Shown here: in pieces, positions 54,712 through 62,812 of the stretch
Position numbering within the stretch: the first letter of the stretch is position 1
How the letters are laid out: every line of letters starts with the position of its first letter
Origin: Aliiroseovarius halocynthiae
GTDB lineage: Bacteria; Pseudomonadota; Alphaproteobacteria; Rhodobacterales; Rhodobacteraceae
Length of the DNA stretch: 64,000 nucleotides
Assembly: GCF_007004645.1 (NCBI RefSeq)
Contig: NZ_ML660019.1
Coordinates: 1,074,437 to 1,138,436, forward strand
Direction: 5' to 3'
The notes under the pieces: model-generated
Told to the model about the DNA's origin: nothing
Databases searched by the model: none
Seen by the model: only the letters and a program-made list of their open reading frames with translations
Position numbers and translations under genes: made by a program

Positions 54712-55986
54712 ATGAAGATTAACAGACGTTTGTTCATGGGGGGCGCTGCCGCTGGTGCGGCCGCCACAACCCTTTCCGCGCCGATGGTCCATGCGGCCGG
54801 TCATGGGAAGCCGAAGGTCGTTGTGATCGGTGGCGGTGCCGGTGGTGCAACTGCCGCGCGCTATATTGCGAAGGACAGCAAGGGCGAGATCGAGGTCACG
54901 CTGGTAGAGCCGACGCGCAGTTACTATACCTGTTTCTTCTCGAACCTATATATGGCGGGCTTCCGCGAGCTGGGGTCTATTGCGCATAGCTATGGTAAGC
55001 TGGCTGCCGAATACGGCATTAACGTCGTTCATGACTGGGCTGTTGGGATCGACCGCGAGGCGCGTACTGTGTCGCTGGCGGGCGGTGGCACGCTGAGCTA
55101 TGACCGTTTGGTTCTGTCGCCGGGTATCGACTTTATCGATGGTGCCGTCGAGGGATGGGACATCAGCCACCAGAATGCCATGCCGCATGCCTATAAGGCT
55201 GGATCGCAGTCCGAGCTGCTGAAAGCACAGGTCGAAGCTATGCCCGAAGGTGGGACGTTTGCGATGGTGGCTCCGCCCAACCCGTTCCGCTGCCCTCCTG
55301 GGCCGTATGAGCGTATCTCGATGATCGCGCATATCCTGAAAGACAAGAACCCGACGGCGAAGATCATCATCGCTGATCCGAAGCCCAAGTTCTCTAAAAT
55401 GGCGCTGTTCCAGGAAGGGTGGGGCAAGCATTATGACGGAATGATCGATTGGGTTGGTCCAGATTTCGGCGGCGACAATGTGTCGGTGAACCCGCATGAT
55501 ATGACCCTCACCATTGATGGCGAAGTCACCAAAGTTGATGTGTGTAATGTCATTCCCGCCATGAAAGCGGGCAAGATCTGCGATATGGCAGGCATCACAG
55601 ATGGGAACTGGGCCCCGGTAAACCCGCATACAATGCAATCGCGTGTTGACGAGAACATCCACGTTCTGGGCGATGCAAGTTCGCAAGGCGATATGCCTAA
55701 ATCCGGCTTTGCCGCGAACAGCCAAGCGAAAGTGGCTGCAATGGCAGTGCGGTCGGCCCTCACAGGGTCGAAGCTTTTCCCCGCCAAGTTTACCAATACG
55801 TGCTGGTCGCTGATTGACACCGATGATGGTGTCAAAGTCGGCGCAAGTTACGAGGCCACAGACGAGAAAATCGCCAAAGTGGATGGCTTCATCAGCCAGA
55901 CTGGCGAGGATGCTGAGCTGCGCAAAGCAACATATGAGGAAAGCATCGGCTGGTACGCCGGGATTACCTCGGACATGTTTGGCTGA
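54712..55986 (+). CDS. soxF: flavoprotein subunit SoxF (sulfide dehydrogenase)
   Basis: A 424-residue FAD protein of the sulfide:quinone reductase-like superfamily. The Tat-like signal NRRLFMGGAAAG precedes the FAD site VVVIGGGAGGATAARYI near residue 34. Cys residues in SYYTCFFSN and VDVCNVIPAMKAGKICDMAG are at the usual catalytic places, and LGDASSQGDMPKSGFAANSQ is the second FAD motif. FCSD C-terminal domain with FTNTCWSLIDT. GGGAGG is nine bases before ATG 54712. Confidence 0.93.
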   Translation: MKINRRLFMGGAAAGAAATTLSAPMVHAAGHGKPKVVVIGGGAGGATAARYIAKDSKGEIEVTLVEPTRSYYTCFFSNLYMAGFRELGSIAHSYGKLAAEYGINVVHDWAVGIDREARTVSLAGGGTLSYDRLVLSPGIDFIDGAVEGWDISHQNAMPHAYKAGSQSELLKAQVEAMPEGGTFAMVAPPNPFRCPPGPYERISMIAHILKDKNPTAKIIIADPKPKFSKMALFQEGWGKHYDGMIDWVGPDFGGDNVSVNPHDMTLTIDGEVTKVDVCNVIPAMKAGKICDMAGITDGNWAPVNPHTMQSRVDENIHVLGDASSQGDMPKSGFAANSQAKVAAMAVRSALTGSKLFPAKFTNTCWSLIDTDDGVKVGASYEATDEKIAKVDGFISQTGEDAELRKATYEESIGWYAGITSDMFG

Positions 55987-55998
55987 TCTTCTTGCCTG

Positions 55999-56016
55999 TA
56001 TTCGCCCTGGCGAATA
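55999..56016. promoter_or_regulatory. palindrome matching the persulfide-sensor motif, after soxF
   Basis: TATTCGCC-CT-GGCGAATA is a perfect 8-base inverted repeat. Its core ATTC-GCCCTGGC-GAAT (56000-56015) matches ATTC-N8-GAAT. It lies 90 bases before the DUF302 gene and no T-run follows, so it is more likely an operator than a terminator. Confidence 0.6.
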
Positions 56017-56104
56017 TGTTTAACACAATGCGGGGTCCGGTTGTCCGGGCCTCGTTTCAGTTTGGGGCTTCGCGCGAACGGCCCTCATTACAGGAGGATA
56101 CTTA

Positions 56105-56566
56105 ATGCGCAATTACCTTGGATTGGCTATGCTGGCGGCAACGGTTTTCGCCACGCCGAGCTTCGCAGATGGTCATGGAAAGCAGATGACGGACCACGCT
56201 GTTACCTATGCTTTTGATGGCGAATTCGATGATGCGACCTTTGCTGTGGAATCTGCGATCGTAGGGCAGGGGCTGGTGATCGATTATGTCAGCCACACGG
56301 GCGAGATGTTGGAGCGCACCAAGGGTGATGTCGGGTCTGACATTACGATTTTCGATGCTGCGGACATCTTCTTGTTCTGCTCGGCACGGGTTAGCCGCGA
56401 GGTGATGGAGGCGGATCCGCAGAACATCGCGTTCTGCCCGTATAGCATCTATGTGACCCAGACAGATGGCGAGGTGCGCGTGGGATATCGCACCTATCCT
56501 AACGGCCCCATGCAAAAGGTTCAGTCACTTCTGGATGGGATTGTTCTGGAAGCGGTCGCCGAATAG
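56105..56566 (+). CDS. exported DUF302 protein
   Basis: A 153-residue protein with a signal peptide (MRNYLGLAMLAATVFATPSFA). The rest matches the DUF302 fold pattern (DDATFAVESAIVGQGLVIDYVSHTGEM, DITIFDAADIFLFCSARVSREVME, AFCPYSIYVTQ). Two Cys are present (residues about 101 and 118). DUF302 proteins recur next to soxEF in roseobacters and have no established role. AGGAGG is six bases before the start. A terminator follows. Confidence 0.82.
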   Translation: MRNYLGLAMLAATVFATPSFADGHGKQMTDHAVTYAFDGEFDDATFAVESAIVGQGLVIDYVSHTGEMLERTKGDVGSDITIFDAADIFLFCSARVSREVMEADPQNIAFCPYSIYVTQTDGEVRVGYRTYPNGPMQKVQSLLDGIVLEAVAE

Positions 56567-56587
56567 GATAGATTTGGCTTGAATATC

Positions 56588-56625
56588 AAGGCCTCGCATG
56601 TCGCAATGACGAGCGAGGCCTTTTT
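56588..56625 (+). terminator. terminator after the DUF302 gene
   Basis: AAGGCCTCGC (56588-56597) pairs perfectly with GCGAGGCCTT (56613-56622), followed by TTTGC. Confidence 0.9.
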
Positions 56626-56649
56626 GCTTGACGTAGGGTTGTAGAAAAA

Positions 56650-56669
56650 ACATTCAAAAAAATGAATGT
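56650..56669. promoter_or_regulatory. persulfide-sensor operator upstream of the pmpAB-like pair
   Basis: ACATTCA-AAAAAA-TGAATGT, a perfect 7-base inverted repeat whose core is ATTC-N8-GAAT. It lies 69 bases before ATG 56738, in the only gap upstream of the sulfur-handling run 56738-60683. Confidence 0.75.
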
Positions 56670-56737
56670 ATGTCTTGTTCCTGCGATGGGGCTGCCCTAA
56701 GTTTAACACGCGAACAGAAAACCTGGTGAGGCATGAT

Positions 56738-57172
56738 ATGATCGAAACTGAATTCACACCGCTGGCGGCATCATTCGGAGGCGCGCTGATTGGCTTGGCC
56801 TCGGTGCTTCTGATGTGGGTCCGCGGCAACGTGCTGGGCGCCACAGGCATCTTGGCGGGGTTCATGCAGCCCAACAGCTCGGCTGATTGGGCTTGGCGCG
56901 CGGCTATTCTGGCCGGTATGCTGACGGGCCCGTTCGTCTATCTGTTTATCACAGGCGGGTTTCCTGAAATCCAAGTTCCCGTCAGCACTCTGTCGATGAT
57001 CATCGGCGGTGTCATTGTCGGGATCGGCGTGACCTATGGGTCGGGCTGCACCTCGGGGCATGGTGTCTGCGGCATGTCGCGCTTTTCTCCGCGCAGCTTC
57101 GTGGCCACGCTAGCCTTCATGGCAGGGATCACCGTCATGGTGTTCGTCACCCGCCACGTTTTTGGCCTGTAA
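56738..57172 (+). CDS. YeeE/YedE half protein (PmpA-like)
   Basis: A 144-residue membrane protein with four helices. The Cys motif GSGCTSGHGVCGMSRFSPRSF near residue 110 is that of sulfur-compound carriers. Such half-size proteins work in pairs; the partner begins 12 bases downstream. In alphaproteobacteria this pair stands beside the BigR/SqrR regulon. ATG 56738 fits the family start MIETEFTPLAA. Confidence 0.88.
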   Translation: MIETEFTPLAASFGGALIGLASVLLMWVRGNVLGATGILAGFMQPNSSADWAWRAAILAGMLTGPFVYLFITGGFPEIQVPVSTLSMIIGGVIVGIGVTYGSGCTSGHGVCGMSRFSPRSFVATLAFMAGITVMVFVTRHVFGL

Positions 57173-57184
57173 GGAGGGACCGTT

Positions 57185-57628
57185 ATGCAGTTGATCGTCA
57201 TCTATGCCATCGGCCTTATCTTTGGTCTTGGAATCTCTATCTCGGGCATGGCTAACCCTGCCAAAGTATTGAACTTCTTCGACTTTGCGGGGACATGGGA
57301 TCCCAGCCTGATCTTCGTGATGGGCGCGGCCATTCTGGTCACCGCTCCGGGATATTTCTTGGTTCTCAAAGGGCCAAAGCCTGTTTTTGGCAATGCCTTC
57401 ACGCTGCCTGGCACCAAGTTGATTGACCGCCGTCTGGTTGGCGGGTCCTTCACGTTCGGTTTGGGGTGGGGGCTGGCCGGCTTCTGCCCGGGTGCCTCTC
57501 TTCCTGTGATCTCGACGGGTAACCCGGATGTTCTGATTTTCACAGTGTCTCTTATAGCGGGCATTTTCATCGCCCGCTTCTTGATCCAGCGGAGTGCGCA
57601 GCAACGCGACGCCGCACAAGCAAGTTAA
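57185..57628 (+). CDS. YeeE/YedE half protein (PmpB-like)
   Basis: A 147-residue partner of the preceding gene. It has GLGISISGMANPAKVLNFFDF at the N-terminus, GWGLAGFCPGASLPVIS near residue 100 with the conserved Cys, and four helices. AAGGAGG precedes ATG 57185. Together the two would form one full-length YeeE-like carrier. Confidence 0.88.
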   Translation: MQLIVIYAIGLIFGLGISISGMANPAKVLNFFDFAGTWDPSLIFVMGAAILVTAPGYFLVLKGPKPVFGNAFTLPGTKLIDRRLVGGSFTFGLGWGLAGFCPGASLPVISTGNPDVLIFTVSLIAGIFIARFLIQRSAQQRDAAQAS

Positions 57629-57666
57629 CCCGGAATTTATCCCGGACCTCAAAGAAAGGACATGTC

Positions 57667-58554
57667 ATGACCGACAATTCCGTACACACAGACCTGATCC
57701 CCGAAGTGAAAGCCTTCTTCGAGCCGGATTCGAATACGATTTCCTATGTGGTCAAAGACCCGACTTCGAACGCTTGCGCTGTGATCGACAGTGTCATGGA
57801 TATTGATTACGCCGCTGGCCGGATTTCGCATGAACATGCGGATGAGATCATCGACTATATCAAATCCGAAGGTCTGAAACTGGAATGGCTGATTGAAACG
57901 CATGTTCATGCGGATCACCTGTCAGGCGCCCCCTATATTCAACAGGAACTTGGCGGCAAGATCGGTATCGGCAGCCAGATTACTGTTGTGCAGGATGTGT
58001 TCGGCAAGGTCTTCAATGAAGGCACTGAGTTCCAGCGTGATGGCAGCCAGTTTGATGCCCTGTTTGAAGACGGGGACACCTACATGATTGGCAACATGAA
58101 GGCGCTTGCCCTTCACACGCCGGGTCATACGCCAGCATGTATGGTGCATGTGATCGGGAATGCCGGGTTTGTTGGCGACACGCTGTTCATGCCGGACGGA
58201 GGATCAGCCCGTGCTGATTTCCCGGGCGGAGATGCGGGTATCCTTTATGATTCGATCCAGAAGGTGCTGGCGTTGCCGGACGACACCCGTCTATTCATGT
58301 GCCACGATTACGGCCCCAACGGCCGTGACATCCAGTGGGAGACCACCGTGGCTGTAGAAAAAGAGCACAATATTCACGTCGGCGCTGGGAAAACGCGCGA
58401 AGAGTTCGTGAAGTTCCGTACGGAACGGGATGCTCAGTTGGATATGCCGCGCCTGATTATTCCCTCGCTTCAGGTCAATATGCGTGCGGGCGACATGCCC
58501 CCCGCGGATGAGGACGGAAACACCTTCCTGAAGGTACCGGTAAACGCGCTTTAA
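57667..58554 (+). CDS. persulfide-dioxygenase-like MBL protein
   Basis: A 295-residue metallo-beta-lactamase-fold protein of the ETHE1/Blh group, which oxidises glutathione persulfide to sulfite. The iron-site motif THVHADHLSGAPY is near residue 78, HTPGHTPACM near 149, and the late His in LFMCHDYGP near 218. The Asp bridging residue is in FVGDTLFM. Members beside DUF442 and YeeE pairs are the BigR-controlled type. It probably removes persulfides from the cytoplasm. Confidence 0.9.
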   Translation: MTDNSVHTDLIPEVKAFFEPDSNTISYVVKDPTSNACAVIDSVMDIDYAAGRISHEHADEIIDYIKSEGLKLEWLIETHVHADHLSGAPYIQQELGGKIGIGSQITVVQDVFGKVFNEGTEFQRDGSQFDALFEDGDTYMIGNMKALALHTPGHTPACMVHVIGNAGFVGDTLFMPDGGSARADFPGGDAGILYDSIQKVLALPDDTRLFMCHDYGPNGRDIQWETTVAVEKEHNIHVGAGKTREEFVKFRTERDAQLDMPRLIIPSLQVNMRAGDMPPADEDGNTFLKVPVNAL

Positions 58555-58563
58555 GAGGTTCCA

Positions 58564-58893
58564 ATGCAAACCAAAAAACTGGATGACACCATCACTGTGT
58601 CCCATCAGATCGCGATCGAGGATGTACAGACCATTCGCGATCAGGGCTTCACTCTGCTCATGTGCAACCGTCCGGATGGCGAAGATCCGGGACAGCCCGC
58701 ATGGGGCGAAGTGAAAGCCGCCGCCGAGGCCGCCGGCCTGAAAACAGCGTTCCTGCCCGTTAGCTCGCGGGATGAAGCAATCGCGATGAAAGAGCCGTTT
58801 CAGGTGGAAATGGCGTCTGCAGATGGACCGGTCTTTGCATACTGCCGTACCGGCACGCGTTGCGAGATTTTGTGGACGCTCTCGAAAAACTGA
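58564..58893 (+). CDS. DUF442 / TIGR01244-type phosphatase-like protein
   Basis: A 109-residue protein with a DUF442 fold (VSHQIAIEDVQTIRDQGFTLLMCNRPDGE) and the PTP-like loop FAYCRTGTRCEILWTL. In Blh proteins of other species this domain is fused to the persulfide dioxygenase, and a rhodanese-like role in sulfur transfer has been suggested. Here it is a separate gene only 9 bases after the MBL gene. Confidence 0.87.
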   Translation: MQTKKLDDTITVSHQIAIEDVQTIRDQGFTLLMCNRPDGEDPGQPAWGEVKAAAEAAGLKTAFLPVSSRDEAIAMKEPFQVEMASADGPVFAYCRTGTRCEILWTLSKN

Positions 58894-58940
58894 TCCGGTC
58901 TGACTTTTGCTAACTGGACTGAAATAAACGGAAAACTGCC

Positions 58941-60683
58941 ATGAATGTGATCAAGGCTCTGGCAGCGCGCGGCGCTGCCCTAGGACAATTCGTGCCTATT
59001 CTTGACTGGGGGCGTCGCTATGATCAGGGGGCGTTTTCCGCCGACCTATTGGCGGCGGTGATCGTGACGATCATGTTGATCCCGCAGTCACTTGCCTATG
59101 CGCTTTTGGCAGGGCTTCCGGCGGAAATGGGGCTGTACGCATCTATTCTGCCGCTTTTTGCCTATGCGGTTTTTGGCACCTCGCGGGCCTTGGCTGTGGG
59201 GCCGGTCGCAGTGGTCAGCCTGATGACCGCTGCTGCCATTGGTAATCTGGATCTACCCAGTCAGGCCGATTACATTTCCGCTGCTGTGACGCTGGCATTT
59301 CTGTCGGGCTTGATCCTGCTTGTCATGGGCGTGTTTCGTCTGGGCTTTCTGGCAAATTTCCTGAGCCATCCGGTCATTGCTGGCTTCATTACAGCCTCGG
59401 GGCTTTTGATTGCGACCAGCCAGTTGAAGCACGTTCTGGGGATCGAGGCGCATGGCCATTCACTGATAGAACTGGCAGGGTCACTGCTGGCGCATCTGGG
59501 TCAGACGAATGTCATCACGTTGCTCATAGGCGCGGGGTCTGTTGCGTTCCTGTTCTGGGTTCGCAGGGGCTTGAAACCTTTGTTGATAAAACTTGGGCTT
59601 GGTGAACGACTGGCAGACAGCCTTGCCAAGGCAGGCCCCGTCGCAGCTGTCGTGGTCACGACGTTGGTCAGCTGGGGCTTTGATTTGCAGGCGAAGGGCG
59701 TTGCAATTGTGGGCGATGTTCCGCAGGGCGTGCCGCCGTTGACCATGCCCAGTTTTGACGCGGATCTGTGGAGCAGCCTATTTGGATCGGCGCTTCTGAT
59801 CTCAATCATTGGCTTTGTCGAATCCATCTCGGTTGCGCAGACATTGGCCGCAAAGAAACGCCAGCGCATTGTCCCGGATCAAGAACTTGTCGGGCTGGGT
59901 GCGTCAAACGTTGCCGCAGCGATGTCAGGCGGCTATCCGGTGACAGGTGGCTTTGCGCGTTCAGTTGTGAATTTCGACGCTGGCGCGGAAACGCCAGCCG
60001 CAGGGATGTTCACCGCCATCGGCATTCTTCTGGCCGCGATGTTTCTGACACCGCTTTTGTATTTCTTACCCAAGGCGACCTTGGCGGCCACAATCATCGT
60101 TGCTGTTCTGGGGTTGGTAGACTTCCACATCCTGAAGGCAACGTGGCGCTATCACCGCGCGGATTTCACCGCGGTTCTGACCACCATTTTGCTAACGCTT
60201 GGCTTTGGCGTCGAGATCGGAGTTTCGGCGGGCGTGGTCCTGTCGATCGTGCTTTACCTGTACAAAACCTCGCGCCCGCATATCGCCGAGGTTGGCCTGG
60301 TTCCCGGCACGCAGCATTTCCGAAATATCGATCGGCACCACGTTCTGACACATCCAGAACTGGTCACATTGCGGCTGGACGAAAATCTGTATTTCGCCAA
60401 TGCGCGCTATATCGAAGACTACCTTCTGGCCCGCACCGCGCGTGGTGGTTTGAAACATGTCGTTCTGATGTGCTCGGCCGTAAACGAGATCGACCTTTCT
60501 GCCCTTGAAACGATTGAGGAATTGGACCGGCAACTTGCGGACAGCGGCATCACGCTCAGCCTGTCCGAGGTCAAAGGACCCGTGATGGATCGTTTGAAAC
60601 GTACGGATTTCATGGATCACCTGTCTGGTGATGTCTATCTGACCCAATACGCCGCAATGCGTGCATTGGGCCCTGTGGACTAA
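58941..60683 (+). CDS. SulP-family anion transporter
   Basis: A 580-residue membrane transporter with the SulP pattern: ADLLAAVIVTIMLIPQSLAYALLAGLPAEMGLYAS near residue 30, about 11-13 helices, SIIGFVESISVAQTLAAKK (about 290), GGFARSVVNFDAGAETPAA, and a C-terminal cytoplasmic STAS domain (about 455-565: VTLRLDENLYFANARYIEDYLL, LMCSAVNEIDLSALETIEEL). Last gene of the sulfur run; it may export sulfate or sulfite made by sulfur oxidation, or import sulfate. The direction is not readable. Confidence 0.92.
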   Translation: MNVIKALAARGAALGQFVPILDWGRRYDQGAFSADLLAAVIVTIMLIPQSLAYALLAGLPAEMGLYASILPLFAYAVFGTSRALAVGPVAVVSLMTAAAIGNLDLPSQADYISAAVTLAFLSGLILLVMGVFRLGFLANFLSHPVIAGFITASGLLIATSQLKHVLGIEAHGHSLIELAGSLLAHLGQTNVITLLIGAGSVAFLFWVRRGLKPLLIKLGLGERLADSLAKAGPVAAVVVTTLVSWGFDLQAKGVAIVGDVPQGVPPLTMPSFDADLWSSLFGSALLISIIGFVESISVAQTLAAKKRQRIVPDQELVGLGASNVAAAMSGGYPVTGGFARSVVNFDAGAETPAAGMFTAIGILLAAMFLTPLLYFLPKATLAATIIVAVLGLVDFHILKATWRYHRADFTAVLTTILLTLGFGVEIGVSAGVVLSIVLYLYKTSRPHIAEVGLVPGTQHFRNIDRHHVLTHPELVTLRLDENLYFANARYIEDYLLARTARGGLKHVVLMCSAVNEIDLSALETIEELDRQLADSGITLSLSEVKGPVMDRLKRTDFMDHLSGDVYLTQYAAMRALGPVD

Positions 60684-60748
60684 GGGCGACGCTGCGTCAT
60701 CTGGGGCAGGGCTGTCGGATTTATTGAACGCTTGTGCAATTCTTGCTA

Positions 60749-60779
60749 GGGCGAGCCAACATCGAACGGAGGCTCGCCC
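60749..60779 (+). promoter_or_regulatory. hairpin covering the ribosome site and start of the SDR gene
   Basis: GGGCGAGCC (60749-60757) pairs perfectly with GGCTCGCCC (60771-60779). The right arm includes part of the Shine-Dalgarno GGAGG (60768-60772) and ends at the base before ATG 60780. Confidence 0.65.
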
Positions 60780-61547
60780 ATGCAAATTACTGAAAACACC
60801 GTTGTCACCATTTCTGGCGGGGCATCCGGCTTGGGCGGCGCTGTCGCCGAAGCATTCGCTGCTGCTGGCGCCAAGGTCGGCATCTTCGACCTGAATGAAG
60901 AGGCCGGTCAGGCAATGGCCACAAAGCTGGGCGGTGCGTTTGCCAAGGTTGACGTGTCTGATCCTACATCGGTTGCTGACGGGTTCAAAACCCTGCGTGC
61001 AGCCCTTGGGCAAGAACGCGTGATGGTAAACTGCGCAGGCATCGCACCCGCCGCAAAAACCCAATCCAAAGGCGAACCCCATGACGCGGGCCTTTATGCG
61101 AAAGTGATCAGTGTAAACCTGATTGGGACCTTCAATTGTGCCAGTCAGGCCGCTGCCGGGATGGCGATGACCGATCCCGTGACCGATGATGGCGAACGTG
61201 GCGTGATCATCAATACCGCATCAGTTGCCGCAATGGACGGCCAGATTGGCCAGCTTGCTTATGCGTCGTCCAAAGCTGGCGTGGTTGGTTTGACCCTGCC
61301 GATGGCGCGCGATCTGATGCGTGACGGCATTCGCGTTATGGCGATTGCACCGGGCATTTTCATGACCCCCATGCTGGCCGGACTTCCTCAAGAGGTTCAG
61401 GACAGCCTTGGGGCGCAGGTCCCGTTCCCGTCACGTCTGGGTGATCCGACCGAATACGCAGGAATGGTGCGCCACATTGTCGAGAACGCGATGCTGAACG
61501 GTGAAGTGATCCGGTTGGACGGTGCCATTCGCATGGCTCCACGGTAA
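60780..61547 (+). CDS. short-chain dehydrogenase (3-hydroxyacyl-CoA dehydrogenase type II-like)
   Basis: A 255-residue SDR enzyme. The NAD site [28 protein letters not shown] is at the N-terminus, [10 protein letters not shown] near residue 83, and the catalytic Ser/Tyr/Lys in [24 protein letters not shown] (about 142-166). The pattern and C-terminus ([17 protein letters not shown]) match 3-hydroxy-2-methylbutyryl-CoA dehydrogenase / HSD17B10-type enzymes. GGAGG is seven bases upstream of ATG 60780, inside a hairpin. Confidence 0.9.
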   Translation: MQITENTVVTISGGASGLGGAVAEAFAAAGAKVGIFDLNEEAGQAMATKLGGAFAKVDVSDPTSVADGFKTLRAALGQERVMVNCAGIAPAAKTQSKGEPHDAGLYAKVISVNLIGTFNCASQAAAGMAMTDPVTDDGERGVIINTASVAAMDGQIGQLAYASSKAGVVGLTLPMARDLMRDGIRVMAIAPGIFMTPMLAGLPQEVQDSLGAQVPFPSRLGDPTEYAGMVRHIVENAMLNGEVIRLDGAIRMAPR

Positions 61548-61957
61548 ATCGTAAGCGGAGTTTATACGCAGCGCGTGGCGTATTGGGTTTGTCTGCAGAC
61601 CCTTCCGGCGACCGGGTTGGGGAAAGCTTGGCAGTGCAGGGTGGGTGCGCCAACGAATTGCGCCACAAGTGGTTGTCCCCCCGTCCCGAACAAATCGAAG
61701 CCTTAATTTCTGTGATTGCAGCGCCCCGTGTGTCGAATAACTCAGCACGCGATCCGGGTCTTTAACGAAAAGTGTTAGCTCAAGGGCACGCATGTGCTTC
61801 GACCGACGGGATGCTGCTGGGAGCTTCCGGCGGTTTAATGTTGGATAAGCAGTTGCTTAGGTTGCATTTTACCTCCGGCTGAGGTGGTCAGATGTGTAAA
61901 GGTAGCCGAGAACCTCGTCGGGAGCTTTTCAGCAGTGATAGCCGCTTGCATCTGCCA
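61548..61957. other. 410-base gap between convergent genes; nothing recognised
   Basis: Lies between the 3' ends of the SDR gene and the phosphoesterase. ATACGC-N8-GCGTAT (61564-61583) is the only clear inverted repeat. No frame here has a credible ribosome site or family; the stretch may be decayed DNA. Confidence 0.5.
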
Positions 61958-62812
61958 TCACGGATCGTCATGCCCTTCATGAACCATGTCTAACTGATAG
62001 CGAAGCGGATCCATACCCGGGGGCGCGTTTAGGAAAAAGGCAGGAGAGTTGTTGGTGAAATCATGCATGTGAACGGTGACGCTCTGGTCATCCACCAGCA
62101 CGACCCCATAGGCTGGGGCCTCGAAGTTGCCAGGGATCTCGGTTTGCCCTGCTGTCAGGTTAAGGGATACCTGATGATTAAGACCCCGCATACATGAAAA
62201 ACTGATGCCGCGCCAGTTGCCGAAAATCGCACGGTGGATGTGCCCAAAAAACAGGTGCCGGATGCGGGGTTTGTGGGGGCGGATGACGTCGTAAAGAGCA
62301 TCTGCGTCCAGCATCATGATCTCGTCCATTGCCGTGATGCCGACCTTAAACGGCGGGTGGTGCATAAACAGCAGAACCGGATCATCCGACCCTTGCAGCT
62401 GGTTGTGCAGCCACTCCAACCGCGCTTGGCAGTAGCCGCCAGCGTGGGAGCCTTGGCTTTTCGTATCAAGACAGATTGCGCGGCCATGGCGCATGTCGAA
62501 GGTGAATTGGACAAAGCCGTTTTCGTCGCGTGGAGCGTCGGGGAAATGCGTTGCAAATGCGGCTGTGTCGTCATGGTTTCCGACAAGAAGGTGGACTGGC
62601 ATTTCCAGGCGGGAAATCTGTTTCTGAAACGCTGCATATGCGTCCGCATCCCCCCAATGTGTCATGTCCCCGGTCACCATAACAAATTCTGCATCACCAT
62701 GTTCAGCGTTGATACTATCGACAGCCAGTTTCAAACGCTGTGCAGGGTTAGCGCCATAGAGCAAACGATTTCCGCCGATGATATGCGTGTCGGTCAGATG
62801 GATGAACTTCAT
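61958..62812 (-). CDS. calcineurin-type metallophosphoesterase (second of two)
   Basis: A 284-residue class III cyclic-nucleotide-phosphodiesterase/GpdQ-like enzyme. All metal motifs are visible: HLTDTHIIGG at residue 5, VTGDMTHWGDADAY, VGNHDDTAAF, FMHHPPFKVG and FFGHIHRAIFG. ATG 62812 overlaps the stop of the preceding phosphoesterase (ATGA). The two proteins align along their whole length and are a tandem duplication. Context beside a UgpB-like protein suggests a glycerophosphodiester or similar substrate. Confidence 0.9.
   Translation of the reverse strand: MKFIHLTDTHIIGGNRLLYGANPAQRLKLAVDSINAEHGDAEFVMVTGDMTHWGDADAYAAFQKQISRLEMPVHLLVGNHDDTAAFATHFPDAPRDENGFVQFTFDMRHGRAICLDTKSQGSHAGGYCQARLEWLHNQLQGSDDPVLLFMHHPPFKVGITAMDEIMMLDADALYDVIRPHKPRIRHLFFGHIHRAIFGNWRGISFSCMRGLNHQVSLNLTAGQTEIPGNFEAPAYGVVLVDDQSVTVHMHDFTNNSPAFFLNAPPGMDPLRYQLDMVHEGHDDP

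Noticed and set aside
61583-61765. 60-codon rightward open frame between the SDR and phosphoesterase genes
   Set aside because: No ribosome site or family; an opposing frame of equal length covers it.
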